Assembly (NCBI GenBank): GCA_905478295.1
Contig: CAJQHZ010000037.1
Coordinates: 62,001-126,000, forward strand
Length of the DNA stretch: 64,000 nucleotides
From: an uncultured Flavobacteriales bacterium
GTDB taxonomy: Bacteria; Bacteroidota; Bacteroidia; Flavobacteriales; Schleiferiaceae
Direction of reading: 5' to 3'
Within the stretch, counting starts at the first letter, position 1. Every line of letters starts with the position of its first letter. The position numbers were made by a program, and so were the translations under genes. The notes under the pieces are model-generated. The model was not told the DNA's origin. It saw only the letters and a list, made by a program, of their open reading frames with translations, and ran no database searches. Of the stretch, positions 47,159-56,643 are shown in pieces.

Positions 47159-47632
47159 TTATTTACGAGTAAACGTTAATTGGTAAGAAACGCTCGGCTT
47201 ATCACAGCGCTCACGAGCGAAAATGAAACTTACATTCTGATCAATACTCCTTGGCATATTTCCTAGAGGTAAAATCACAACTGATGAATCCTGTGTCAAA
47301 TGAAGTTCTGACGGGTATCCCGGCGTATTGTAACGCCAAGTTCCACCATTGCCAAACACATCAAAGCCCGGACCTTGCTGGTTCACAGAATAGGTGCTGT
47401 CGCTATTAAAAGCAACTACCCATTTATTCTGAGCATCTAGGTATAGATCACTGACATCACGCGTTTCTGGTACCGGAAGTGTTACGTCGGTCTGCTCGAC
47501 CATGGTGAGCTCCCAAGTTCCTAGAATCCCTGCACCAGCCTCATAGCTAGGACCTATTGGACCCACTTCAGGCTTACATGCGCCAAGGGCCAAAAATGCC
47601 GCCGCTACAATTGTTATAATTCTTGCTTTCAT
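47159..47632 (-). CDS. Lipocalin-like SusCD-locus lipoprotein
   Basis: The 157-residue product has a signal sequence with a lipobox (LGAC, Cys19) and so is probably anchored in the outer membrane. After a short linker comes a lipocalin-like motif (GILGTWELTMVEQ) and several beta strands ending in SYQLTFTRK. This resembles DUF5004-type proteins often next to SusC/SusD. It lies eight bases from the next gene and 12 from susD, so the four are probably one operon. The ligand is unknown. Confidence 0.65.
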   Translation of the reverse strand: MKARIITIVAAAFLALGACKPEVGPIGPSYEAGAGILGTWELTMVEQTDVTLPVPETRDVSDLYLDAQNKWVVAFNSDSTYSVNQQGPGFDVFGNGGTWRYNTPGYPSELHLTQDSSVVILPLGNMPRSIDQNVSFIFARERCDKPSVSYQLTFTRK

Positions 47633-47644
47633 ATGCTTCTCTGC

Positions 47645-49054
47645 TTAGTTGCAGCCTCCTTCTTCGTTATATACAAATCCTTGTGCTGTCCCCTCAAAAT
47701 TAGGGAATTGCAGCACCATACCTGGACAATCCCAATCCACACCACGAATGGTTTGGATTTCTCCCAATATACCTTGGCGCTTGAGTTGGAATAATCGGTC
47801 ACCTTCAAAGGCCAATTCCAAACGACGCTCAGACATTACATCAGTGAGTGTAAGACTGGTTAAATCTGTCAAACCCGCGCGTTGACGCAATGCATTGATT
47901 TTTGCCAATCCGCTTCCATCGCTATCGCCATTTAAGCGCACATTACATTCGGCATAAATGAGATACAAATCTGATAAATGCAATAGAGGCACATCGAGGA
48001 AACTCCCGTCGAATTTACTCACTACATAGAATTCATCCGGCGTACCCGCGTTGCGAGCCTCATACCACAATTGGCCGCGCAGATCGTTCGTGTCCGCCGT
48101 GGCCTCGACGTACAATGCTTGACTTGCTTTAAGCGCTGGATTCGCGTTCGGATCATCGGAACGGTAGTTCCATGTAAAGCTCATACCGCGCTCATCTACG
48201 ATCGTATCCGTGGCTGAACTTTCGTTGGTACTTACCAAAGTAAAGATGAATTCTGCAGGTAGGTTGCCATTGGCATGATCCGCAAAACGATTGGTTAAAA
48301 CAGGGTCCAGTGAGTACGTTCCTGCGTTCATTACCTCAGCCGCTTTTGCTTTCGCATTAGCGAAATCGCCCATTTCTAAATACACTTTCGCCAAAAGTGC
48401 TTTCGCCGCCATTTGGTTTGCAAAAATTCCGTTTGATGCTGGTAAATCCGCCTCTGCATCCAAAAGATCTTGCTCAATCTGTGCATAGACATCTGCAACC
48501 GTCGCGCGCATCTGTGGCGTCTGATCCGCGCTCACCTTTAATGGAATCCCTAAATGGCTGTTATCAGAAGTATATCCATAAGGCAATGCCCAAATACGAA
48601 CCACGTGGTAATGACTCAATGCACGAATAAACTTTGCTTCCGCTGTGATACGAGTAACTGCATCGACAGTAGCACCTTCAAGATCCGCTACTTCTTCAAT
48701 TAAGGTATTCGCACGATAAATAGCGATGTATGCATTGCGGTATTCGCCGCCAAAAGATCCATTAAAGAACGACGAAGTCCAACGCCAAATCTGGGCATAC
48801 TCCCCATTCAGACCTAATGGATCTGCGATGTGATCAGACATGACTTCAGGGATGTTCTGAAAGCTTCCGTTAAAGGCGTTTGCAGCTACATCATATACAC
48901 TTACTAATAGCTCTTGCGCATCTTGAATGTTCAGAATGGCTGAATCTGCCGGAATTTGATTATTACTATTCGCCTGGAAATCTAAAATTCGCTCGCACGA
49001 AGAACTTCCTACTGCGATGGCGATTAGCGCTATAAATACTCTCAAATTTTTCAT
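47645..49054 (-). CDS. SusD/RagB-family outer-membrane lipoprotein
   Basis: The 469-residue protein has a signal sequence and a lipobox (SSC, Cys20). TPR-like helices and the SusD C-terminal domain follow: PLLHLSDLYLIYAECNVRLNG, then INALRQRAGLTDL and ERRLELAFEGDRLFQLKRQGI. SusD proteins cap the SusC channel and bind oligosaccharides at the surface. It sits 12 bases downstream of susC. The closely linked alpha-glucan enzymes suggest maltodextrin as the ligand. Confidence 0.95.
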   Translation of the reverse strand: MKNLRVFIALIAIAVGSSSCERILDFQANSNNQIPADSAILNIQDAQELLVSVYDVAANAFNGSFQNIPEVMSDHIADPLGLNGEYAQIWRWTSSFFNGSFGGEYRNAYIAIYRANTLIEEVADLEGATVDAVTRITAEAKFIRALSHYHVVRIWALPYGYTSDNSHLGIPLKVSADQTPQMRATVADVYAQIEQDLLDAEADLPASNGIFANQMAAKALLAKVYLEMGDFANAKAKAAEVMNAGTYSLDPVLTNRFADHANGNLPAEFIFTLVSTNESSATDTIVDERGMSFTWNYRSDDPNANPALKASQALYVEATADTNDLRGQLWYEARNAGTPDEFYVVSKFDGSFLDVPLLHLSDLYLIYAECNVRLNGDSDGSGLAKINALRQRAGLTDLTSLTLTDVMSERRLELAFEGDRLFQLKRQGILGEIQTIRGVDWDCPGMVLQFPNFEGTAQGFVYNEEGGCN

Positions 49055-49066
49055 AATTCGCGCTGA

Positions 49067-52000
49067 TTAAAAGTTAATATTTACACCTAAGTTCACCGTC
49101 TTTTCTTGCGGCGGCGTGAGGTAGGTAATGTTCGGAGACATGTTTCTATCCGTGGCGTTCTCGAAATCGCGAGCGATCTCTGGATCTAAACCGATAAAGT
49201 TGGTCAAGGTGATGAGGTTTGTTCCTGTCACATTAACGGTCATGCCTTTAATATTTTTCAGTTTGCTCTGGGGCACGCGGTAACTCAACTTCACGTTGCG
49301 AAGACGCGCGTACGTTCCGTCATGCAGCCATAGGTTGGTATTGATCCATTCTGTATTCGCACCATAAGTCCGGTAATCACGGCTTAATCTTGGGTACGTT
49401 GCTGCATCACCCGGCTGCTGCCAGCGGTCGAATAGATCGGTACGCATGTTCCAATCGGTCACAACGCCCATCTGACGCTTCGAAGAACTGTCGTAGATGT
49501 CGCCGCCGATAGTGAACACCCATAAGAAACTGAATTCTAAATTCTTGTAATTAAATGTATTCGTCAAACCTCCAATGGCATCCGGCATGACATTACCCAC
49601 TGCAACGCGATCCTGAAGGTCCCAAGTGTACGTCTCTTCACCGTCTTTAGTGAGGTACACCGGCAACCCGTTGGTTGGGTCTACATGCGAGAATTGAACG
49701 AGGTAATTCGTACCAATAGGCATTCCCACCACTACACGCGTATCATTCGTTCCACCACTCACCGCATCCGGGGAATACTGACCTATCGAAGTAATCTCAT
49801 TGGTGTTACGCGCAATATTGAAATCTGTGGTCCACGTAAAGTTATCCGTTACGATGTTCCGTGACTTGATAGCGAATTCAACCCCAGTATTGTAAACGCT
49901 ACCTACGTTATCCCACCAAGAGCCAAATCCTGTTGAGCCCTGCAGGGTTACGTTGAGTAACATGTCGTTGGTCTCTTTGTGGTACCAAGCCAATTCCCCA
50001 GTTACACGGTCGTTGAAAAATCCATACTCCAAACCGATGTCATACGTGGTCGATGTCTCCCAACGCAAATCTGCATTTTCGCGAATTACTGGGTAACGAT
50101 ACGTCTGACCCCCGTAACCATTGTTGGCAACGTTATAGTAACCGAACCACTGGTACGAAGGAATGGCGGAGTTTCCGTTTTTACCTACGGAGGTCTTCAG
50201 CTTCAAAAAGTTAATATTTGGTAGTCCCGCCATGAAATCTTCTTCCGTAATGATCCAGCCTAAAGACGCTGCAGGAAAGTTTCCGTATTTATTGTTGGGA
50301 CCAAATTTTGAAGATCCGTCACGGCGTATCAACGCTTCAGCGTAATACTTGCCAGCGAAGTTGTAGTTCAAACGTGTGAAGGCCGATGCAAAGGCATATT
50401 CCTCTAAGTAACTAAGCGGATCGTTCACATATTGTCCTGTCTCGCGAATCTGACCTGTGGCCTCACTGTCGTAATACCCATCCCAGCGAAGGATTCGGTT
50501 GTATTGGTATTCAGAACCCACCAACCAGTTAATGTGGTGGTTTTCTCCAATATCCTTGATGTAATTCGCCGTAGCGTTACCAGAGGTGTTCCATACACTG
50601 TAGGTATACATATTCGCACGACCGAGCAAATTTCCATCTGAATCTTTATAGGTAGGGTCGTATCCTGGTTTTTCCCAGATGTGATCTTCAAAATGCATGT
50701 AATCAACAGCACCTTGTCCGCGAAGTGTCCATGCATCACTTAGTTTATAGTCTAATGTAAAATTGTTGATGGTACGGTCTTCAATAGCCGTCCAATCTTT
50801 TAATGCACGCTGTGCAACTGGGTTTAAACTTACGCCGCCTTTCAACCAATAGTCGCCAGCTGAAGCAATAACGTTGCCATCCGCATCGTATTCATCCTCG
50901 GAATAGCGTACCGGATAGATGGGAAGCGCTCTTGACATGGCCTCACCAAAACCACCGGACCAAGCCGCATCAATCCTATTGTTGATGCCTCGAGAAATAG
51001 AGGTGCTGATTCCCAATTTTAAATTTGAGGCCAAATTGTAATCCACGTTAAATCGGCCCGAGATTCTTTCATACGAGTTCCCGGCTAAATAACTGTGATT
51101 GTCATTATACGATAAGCCCGCATAGAAGTTACCGCCTTTAAATCCTTTAGACGCAGAGAAATCATAACCCTGTTTCACGCCTGTGCGAATAGTTTCTTGT
51201 ATCCAATCGGTTCCTTCAATGGCTTGCGCCTCGGCCCAGCTCATTCTGTTTCCTGGCAATTCCGGAACACCAACGTTTCCGTCATTTACCCAGGCCTCTT
51301 CATACAATTGGAGGTATTCTTCTTTAGACGCCATATTCGGTAATGCTGTCGGTGCACTGATTCCCGTACGCGCTGAGAAATTATAGGTCAACTTCTTTGA
51401 CTTTCCCCTTTTCGTGGTAATCAGAACTACCCCGTTGGATCCGCGTGAACCGTAGATACCTGTTGCGGCAGCATCTTTTAATATTTCAACCGATTCAATA
51501 TCGTTTGGATTGATCGTCGCTAGTGGGTTCGTATTGAATCCCCCACGATTTCCGTTCAAAAAGTAATCTTGTGTAATTGGTATACCGTCTACGACATAAA
51601 GTGGATCACCACCAGCAGAAATGGAGGCTACCCCCCGAACACGAACCATGGACCCGGAACCGGCGATCCCAGAACCTGTGATAACCTGAACGCCCGCTGC
51701 CTTACCTTGAATGGCGTTTTCAAATGAAGGCGTAGGAATGTCCGTAAGCTCTTTTGACTTCAAACTCACTACAGAACCGGTGAGATCGCGTCGACGGGCA
51801 ACGCCATAACCCACTACGACCACTTCATCAAGCTGCGTTTGCGATGGTTTCATGACCACATTTACTACCTTATTGCCTTGAACGACAACCGTTTTTGTGA
51901 CGGGCTCGTAACCGATAAAACTGTAGGTAATATTGTTTGTTCCTTTCGGAAGATTAAGGGTGTATTGACCATTATAATCGGTCATGGTTCCGCTTTGGTT

Positions 52001-52135
52001 CTCTACGGTAATGACGACTGAAGGCAACGCTTCATTGTATTCGTCGACTACGGTTCCAGTAACTGTCTGTGCTACAATTGACTGGGCGAAGAAGAAACTA
52101 AAACAGAAAAGTAAAAAACGAGAAGTGCTTTTCAT
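49067..52135 (-). CDS. SusC/RagA-family TonB-dependent receptor
   Basis: The 1,022-residue protein has a signal peptide, an N-terminal carboxypeptidase-like regulatory domain (residues 25 to 105) and a TonB-box-like DEVVVVGYG. The plug domain (GSVVSLKSKELTDIP to VLITTKRGKSK) precedes a long outer-membrane beta-barrel ending in an aromatic NINF C-terminus. It imports glycans with SusD, powered by TonB. It leads the minus-strand block. A putative operator overlaps its -7 element. Confidence 0.96.
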   Translation of the reverse strand: MKSTSRFLLFCFSFFFAQSIVAQTVTGTVVDEYNEALPSVVITVENQSGTMTDYNGQYTLNLPKGTNNITYSFIGYEPVTKTVVVQGNKVVNVVMKPSQTQLDEVVVVGYGVARRRDLTGSVVSLKSKELTDIPTPSFENAIQGKAAGVQVITGSGIAGSGSMVRVRGVASISAGGDPLYVVDGIPITQDYFLNGNRGGFNTNPLATINPNDIESVEILKDAAATGIYGSRGSNGVVLITTKRGKSKKLTYNFSARTGISAPTALPNMASKEEYLQLYEEAWVNDGNVGVPELPGNRMSWAEAQAIEGTDWIQETIRTGVKQGYDFSASKGFKGGNFYAGLSYNDNHSYLAGNSYERISGRFNVDYNLASNLKLGISTSISRGINNRIDAAWSGGFGEAMSRALPIYPVRYSEDEYDADGNVIASAGDYWLKGGVSLNPVAQRALKDWTAIEDRTINNFTLDYKLSDAWTLRGQGAVDYMHFEDHIWEKPGYDPTYKDSDGNLLGRANMYTYSVWNTSGNATANYIKDIGENHHINWLVGSEYQYNRILRWDGYYDSEATGQIRETGQYVNDPLSYLEEYAFASAFTRLNYNFAGKYYAEALIRRDGSSKFGPNNKYGNFPAASLGWIITEEDFMAGLPNINFLKLKTSVGKNGNSAIPSYQWFGYYNVANNGYGGQTYRYPVIRENADLRWETSTTYDIGLEYGFFNDRVTGELAWYHKETNDMLLNVTLQGSTGFGSWWDNVGSVYNTGVEFAIKSRNIVTDNFTWTTDFNIARNTNEITSIGQYSPDAVSGGTNDTRVVVGMPIGTNYLVQFSHVDPTNGLPVYLTKDGEETYTWDLQDRVAVGNVMPDAIGGLTNTFNYKNLEFSFLWVFTIGGDIYDSSSKRQMGVVTDWNMRTDLFDRWQQPGDAATYPRLSRDYRTYGANTEWINTNLWLHDGTYARLRNVKLSYRVPQSKLKNIKGMTVNVTGTNLITLTNFIGLDPEIARDFENATDRNMSPNITYLTPPQEKTVNLGVNINF

Positions 52136-52155
52136 CTGCTTACGCTTGTTAAGTT

Positions 52156-52176
52156 ATAGAGTCAAATGTACACTTT
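52156..52176. promoter_or_regulatory. Degenerate Nudix-regulator operator over the susC promoter
   Basis: Compared with the palindrome at 53024, this site matches 7 of 9 bases in the right half (GTACACTTT) and 5 of 9 in the left. It covers the susC -7 element, so a bound regulator would block the promoter. The match is only moderate. Confidence 0.4.
52163..52170 (-). promoter_or_regulatory. -7 promoter element for susC
   Basis: The minus strand reads TACATTTG, an exact consensus match, 27 bases before the susC start codon. Confidence 0.6.
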
Positions 52177-52271
52177 AAGCGCCTTCAAGTAAAATCCATA
52201 GCGTGGTCCCATTAGCAGAATTATCCCACTATTTATCCTAAACGGAGACGATTTTAGAGAAAAGCGGGAAA

Positions 52272-52961
52272 TTAAACTTTGATGCGGTACAATCGAGCCG
52301 GTTTGTGCAACACATTGTCTTGCTTTTCGTCCGTTGCCTCAACGAGCTTTTCGCGAACCACCTTTTTACGGAAATTCCTTTTGTCCAATTCTTCTTGAGT
52401 AATTGCTTCGTGCAACTGCTGCAATTGATTTAAAGTAAATCGCTGTGGAAGGAGCTCATACCCACTCTTATTTAACTCAAAGTGTCGCTGTAGTTTCCAC
52501 AATGCGACCTCCACAATCTCATTATGGTCAAAGGCCAATTCTGGAACTTCTTCTATATCACACCACAGCGCCTCACCCGCAAAACTTGCAGGGTTGGGAA
52601 GAAAATCATCCATTTTCACTAAGGCGTAGTAGGCGGCAGTAATAACGCGTTCAGAGGGATTATTACGGTACAGTTCCAACCATTTTCTATCCTTTGGATC
52701 ATTTACTCGGCCAGGATCCCCAAATGTGTGAAACTGCTTTAAAATTACATTCCTTAGGGTAGCCAGCTCATAGAGCACTCTATCTGCGGCGGCGTCTAAG
52801 CTTTCATTTTTTAAGATAAGATCTCCAGGAATACGTTTCCTTAGCATCCCCTGTCCAATATCTTTCTCTTCAATCAGTAATACCTTGAGTTTTTCGCCAT
52901 CAAAACCGAAGATGACGCAGTCTACACTGATGTTCGAATTGAGTTCAAATTGCTGTGGCAT
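52272..52961 (-). CDS. Nudix-fold transcriptional regulator (NrtR/AraR-like)
   Basis: From MPQQFELNSN the product is 229 residues: a Nudix-fold domain (residues 8 to 145) joined to a winged helix (residues 150 to 229, with RFTLNQLQQLHEAI and FRKKVVREKLVE). The Nudix box is broken. GDLILKNESLDAAADRVLYEL lacks the REUxEE residues needed for metal-dependent hydrolysis, as expected of a regulator that senses a sugar-type ligand rather than cleaving it. Related Bacteroidota regulators control sugar genes. It is divergent from pfkA with a palindrome between them. An earlier ATG (53015) would overlap that region, so I reject it. Confidence 0.88.
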   Translation of the reverse strand: MPQQFELNSNISVDCVIFGFDGEKLKVLLIEEKDIGQGMLRKRIPGDLILKNESLDAAADRVLYELATLRNVILKQFHTFGDPGRVNDPKDRKWLELYRNNPSERVITAAYYALVKMDDFLPNPASFAGEALWCDIEEVPELAFDHNEIVEVALWKLQRHFELNKSGYELLPQRFTLNQLQQLHEAITQEELDKRNFRKKVVREKLVEATDEKQDNVLHKPARLYRIKV

Positions 52962-53023
52962 AGCCGTGTTTGCGTGTGTTTTGGTAAAATATGCTGCTTT
53001 TAAAGATAACGACAAAAAATTAA

Positions 53024-53044
53024 TAAGTGTAACATTTACACTTA
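53024..53044. promoter_or_regulatory. Palindromic operator between the Nudix regulator and pfkA
   Basis: TAAGTGTAA, a three-base spacer (CAT) and TTACACTTA form a perfect 9+3+9 inverted repeat in a 101-base divergent gap. It covers the expected pfkA -33 region and is six bases from its -7 element. It is the best candidate for the regulator's own binding site. Confidence 0.65.
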
Positions 53045-53049
53045 GTTAT

Positions 53050-53057
53050 TACCTTTG
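53050..53057 (+). promoter_or_regulatory. -7 promoter element for pfkA
   Basis: TACCTTTG matches the consensus exactly and ends five bases before the pfkA ATG. The transcript would therefore be nearly leaderless. Confidence 0.6.
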
Positions 53058-53062
53058 CACCT

Positions 53063-55047
<1,985 letters not shown>

Positions 55048-55059
55048 ACATTTAATACT

Positions 55060-55087
55060 GGACCGCGCCTTTTAAAAGGTGCGGTCC
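55060..55087. repeat. 28-base hairpin between gapA and the sugar kinase gene
   Basis: GGACCGCGCCTTTT pairs with AAAAGGTGCGGTCC along all 14 positions with one G-U pair, leaving no loop. It lacks a following T tract, so it is unlikely to be a simple terminator. It could stabilise the upstream mRNA or set relative expression. Confidence 0.6.
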
Positions 55088-55101
55088 GCTATTTAAACCG
55101 T

Positions 55102-55974
55102 ATGATACTAATCGCCGAAAGTGGTTCTACAAAATGTGATTGGGTGGCTCTGAACCCAGATGGTTCCGAGTTCAAACGATTCTCTACAATGGGGTTCAAT
55201 CCCTATTTCCACTCTGCGCCCTTCATGCATGAAGAGCTTAGCGGTAATGGCGTCGTTTCTACCATCCACGGCAGTGTAGATTTCGTCTATTTTTATGGTG
55301 CTGGTGCTTCTAGCGAAAGCTTAAAAGACATCATCCACGACGGTTTAAAGCGCGTTTTCAAAAATGCCACGATCAATGTTGACCACGATTTAGTTGCAAG
55401 TGCCTATTCGACCTACACAGGTGAACCCGCCATAACGTGCATTTTGGGTACTGGCTCGAACAGCTGCTATTTCGATGGTGAGACTGTGAGTGATGAAGTG
55501 CCTGCATTGGCCTACATATTAGGAGACGAAGGATCAGCCAGTTTTATTGGAAAACGCCTCGTTTCCGATTTTCTTTACAAACGTCTTCCAGAAGAAATGG
55601 CTGTTGACTTTTTTGATACCTACGGATTAGATAAAGATGAAATCGTCACCAGCGTTTACAACAAACCGAATGCCAATGTTTATTTGGCCTCTTTCAGCCG
55701 TTTCGCTGGTAAGCATATGGAACATCCGTATGTTAAAACGATTGTGCGTGAGGGCTTCGTTAAATTCGCTGACATTCATATTGGCTGTTTCGCCAACGCA
55801 ACAGAAGTACCCGTGCATTTTGTTGGTTCTGTTGGCGCCATTTTCCACGAAATTCTCAAAGAGGTTTTAGAAGAGCGTGGTTTCCGCTTGGGCCAAATCA
55901 TGCGCAAACCAGTAGACGGTTTAATCAAATACCATTTAAAGTACCTAAACATCTTAAATGCCTATCAGGTCTAA
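55102..55974 (+). CDS. BadF/BadG-family sugar kinase (N-acetylglucosamine kinase-like)
   Basis: The 290-residue ASKHA-fold kinase has the first phosphate motif in LIAESGSTKCDWVAL. The second is GTGSNSCYFDG near residue 118 and the adenosine-type segment is GDEGSASFIGKRL near 142. Related proteins in Bacteroidota are annotated as N-acetylglucosamine kinase-like. Its place between gapA and beta-phosphoglucomutase suggests it phosphorylates the glucose that the GH65 phosphorylase releases. That is inference; glucosamine-type substrates remain possible. Confidence 0.82.
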   Translation: MILIAESGSTKCDWVALNPDGSEFKRFSTMGFNPYFHSAPFMHEELSGNGVVSTIHGSVDFVYFYGAGASSESLKDIIHDGLKRVFKNATINVDHDLVASAYSTYTGEPAITCILGTGSNSCYFDGETVSDEVPALAYILGDEGSASFIGKRLVSDFLYKRLPEEMAVDFFDTYGLDKDEIVTSVYNKPNANVYLASFSRFAGKHMEHPYVKTIVREGFVKFADIHIGCFANATEVPVHFVGSVGAIFHEILKEVLEERGFRLGQIMRKPVDGLIKYHLKYLNILNAYQV

Positions 55975-55977
55975 CTA

Positions 55978-56625
55978 ATGATTAAAGGATTTCTCTTTGA
56001 TTTGGACGGCGTTATTGTAGATACCGCCGTTTTTCATTTTCAAGCGTGGCGCCGTATTGCGCAAAAATTGGGCGGTGATTTTACTGAAGTACAAAACGAA
56101 CAACTCAAAGGAGTAAGTCGTGTAGATTCGCTTAAGACGATTATGAAGTGGACTGGGGCGACGATTTCCGACGAAGAGTTCCAAGCGCTGATGGAGTTAA
56201 AAAACGAGTGGTACCTGGAATTGGTGAGCCAACTCAGCGCTAATGATGGACTACCTGGCGCTGTGGAATTTTTGGAGGAAGCAAAGGCACATGGAATTGG
56301 TATTGCACTAGGTTCAGCATCAAAAAATGCCCCACTCATTTTGGATAAAATGAACGTACTACCCCTTTTCGATGCGATAATTGATGGGAATAATGTGGTA
56401 AATGGCAAACCGCATCCTGAGGTATTTTTGAAAGGCGCAGAAGCACTGGGTCTTACGCCGGCAGAATGTATCGTCTTTGAGGATTCTATTGCCGGTGTGC
56501 AGGCTGCAAAAACAGGTGGAATGTCGTGCGTGGGAATCGGAACACCAGATATATTAGGTGGGGCGGACCTTTATTTTAACGCATTGGGCGAAACGACTCC
56601 TGAAGAGCTTCTGCGCGCACTATAA
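55978..56625 (+). CDS. pgmB: Beta-phosphoglucomutase
   Basis: The 215-residue HAD-family enzyme has the nucleophile motif DLDGVIVDTA near residues 8 to 17, the GSASKNAP loop, the lysine in GKPHPEVFL, and FEDSIAGVQAA near 163. It interconverts beta-glucose-1-phosphate and glucose-6-phosphate. It lies three bases after the kinase and 18 before GH65, which makes its substrate. The neighbours make this assignment very secure. Confidence 0.94.
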   Translation: MIKGFLFDLDGVIVDTAVFHFQAWRRIAQKLGGDFTEVQNEQLKGVSRVDSLKTIMKWTGATISDEEFQALMELKNEWYLELVSQLSANDGLPGAVEFLEEAKAHGIGIALGSASKNAPLILDKMNVLPLFDAIIDGNNVVNGKPHPEVFLKGAEALGLTPAECIVFEDSIAGVQAAKTGGMSCVGIGTPDILGGADLYFNALGETTPEELLRAL

Positions 56626-56643
56626 CAGCGCAAAGAAAATACA

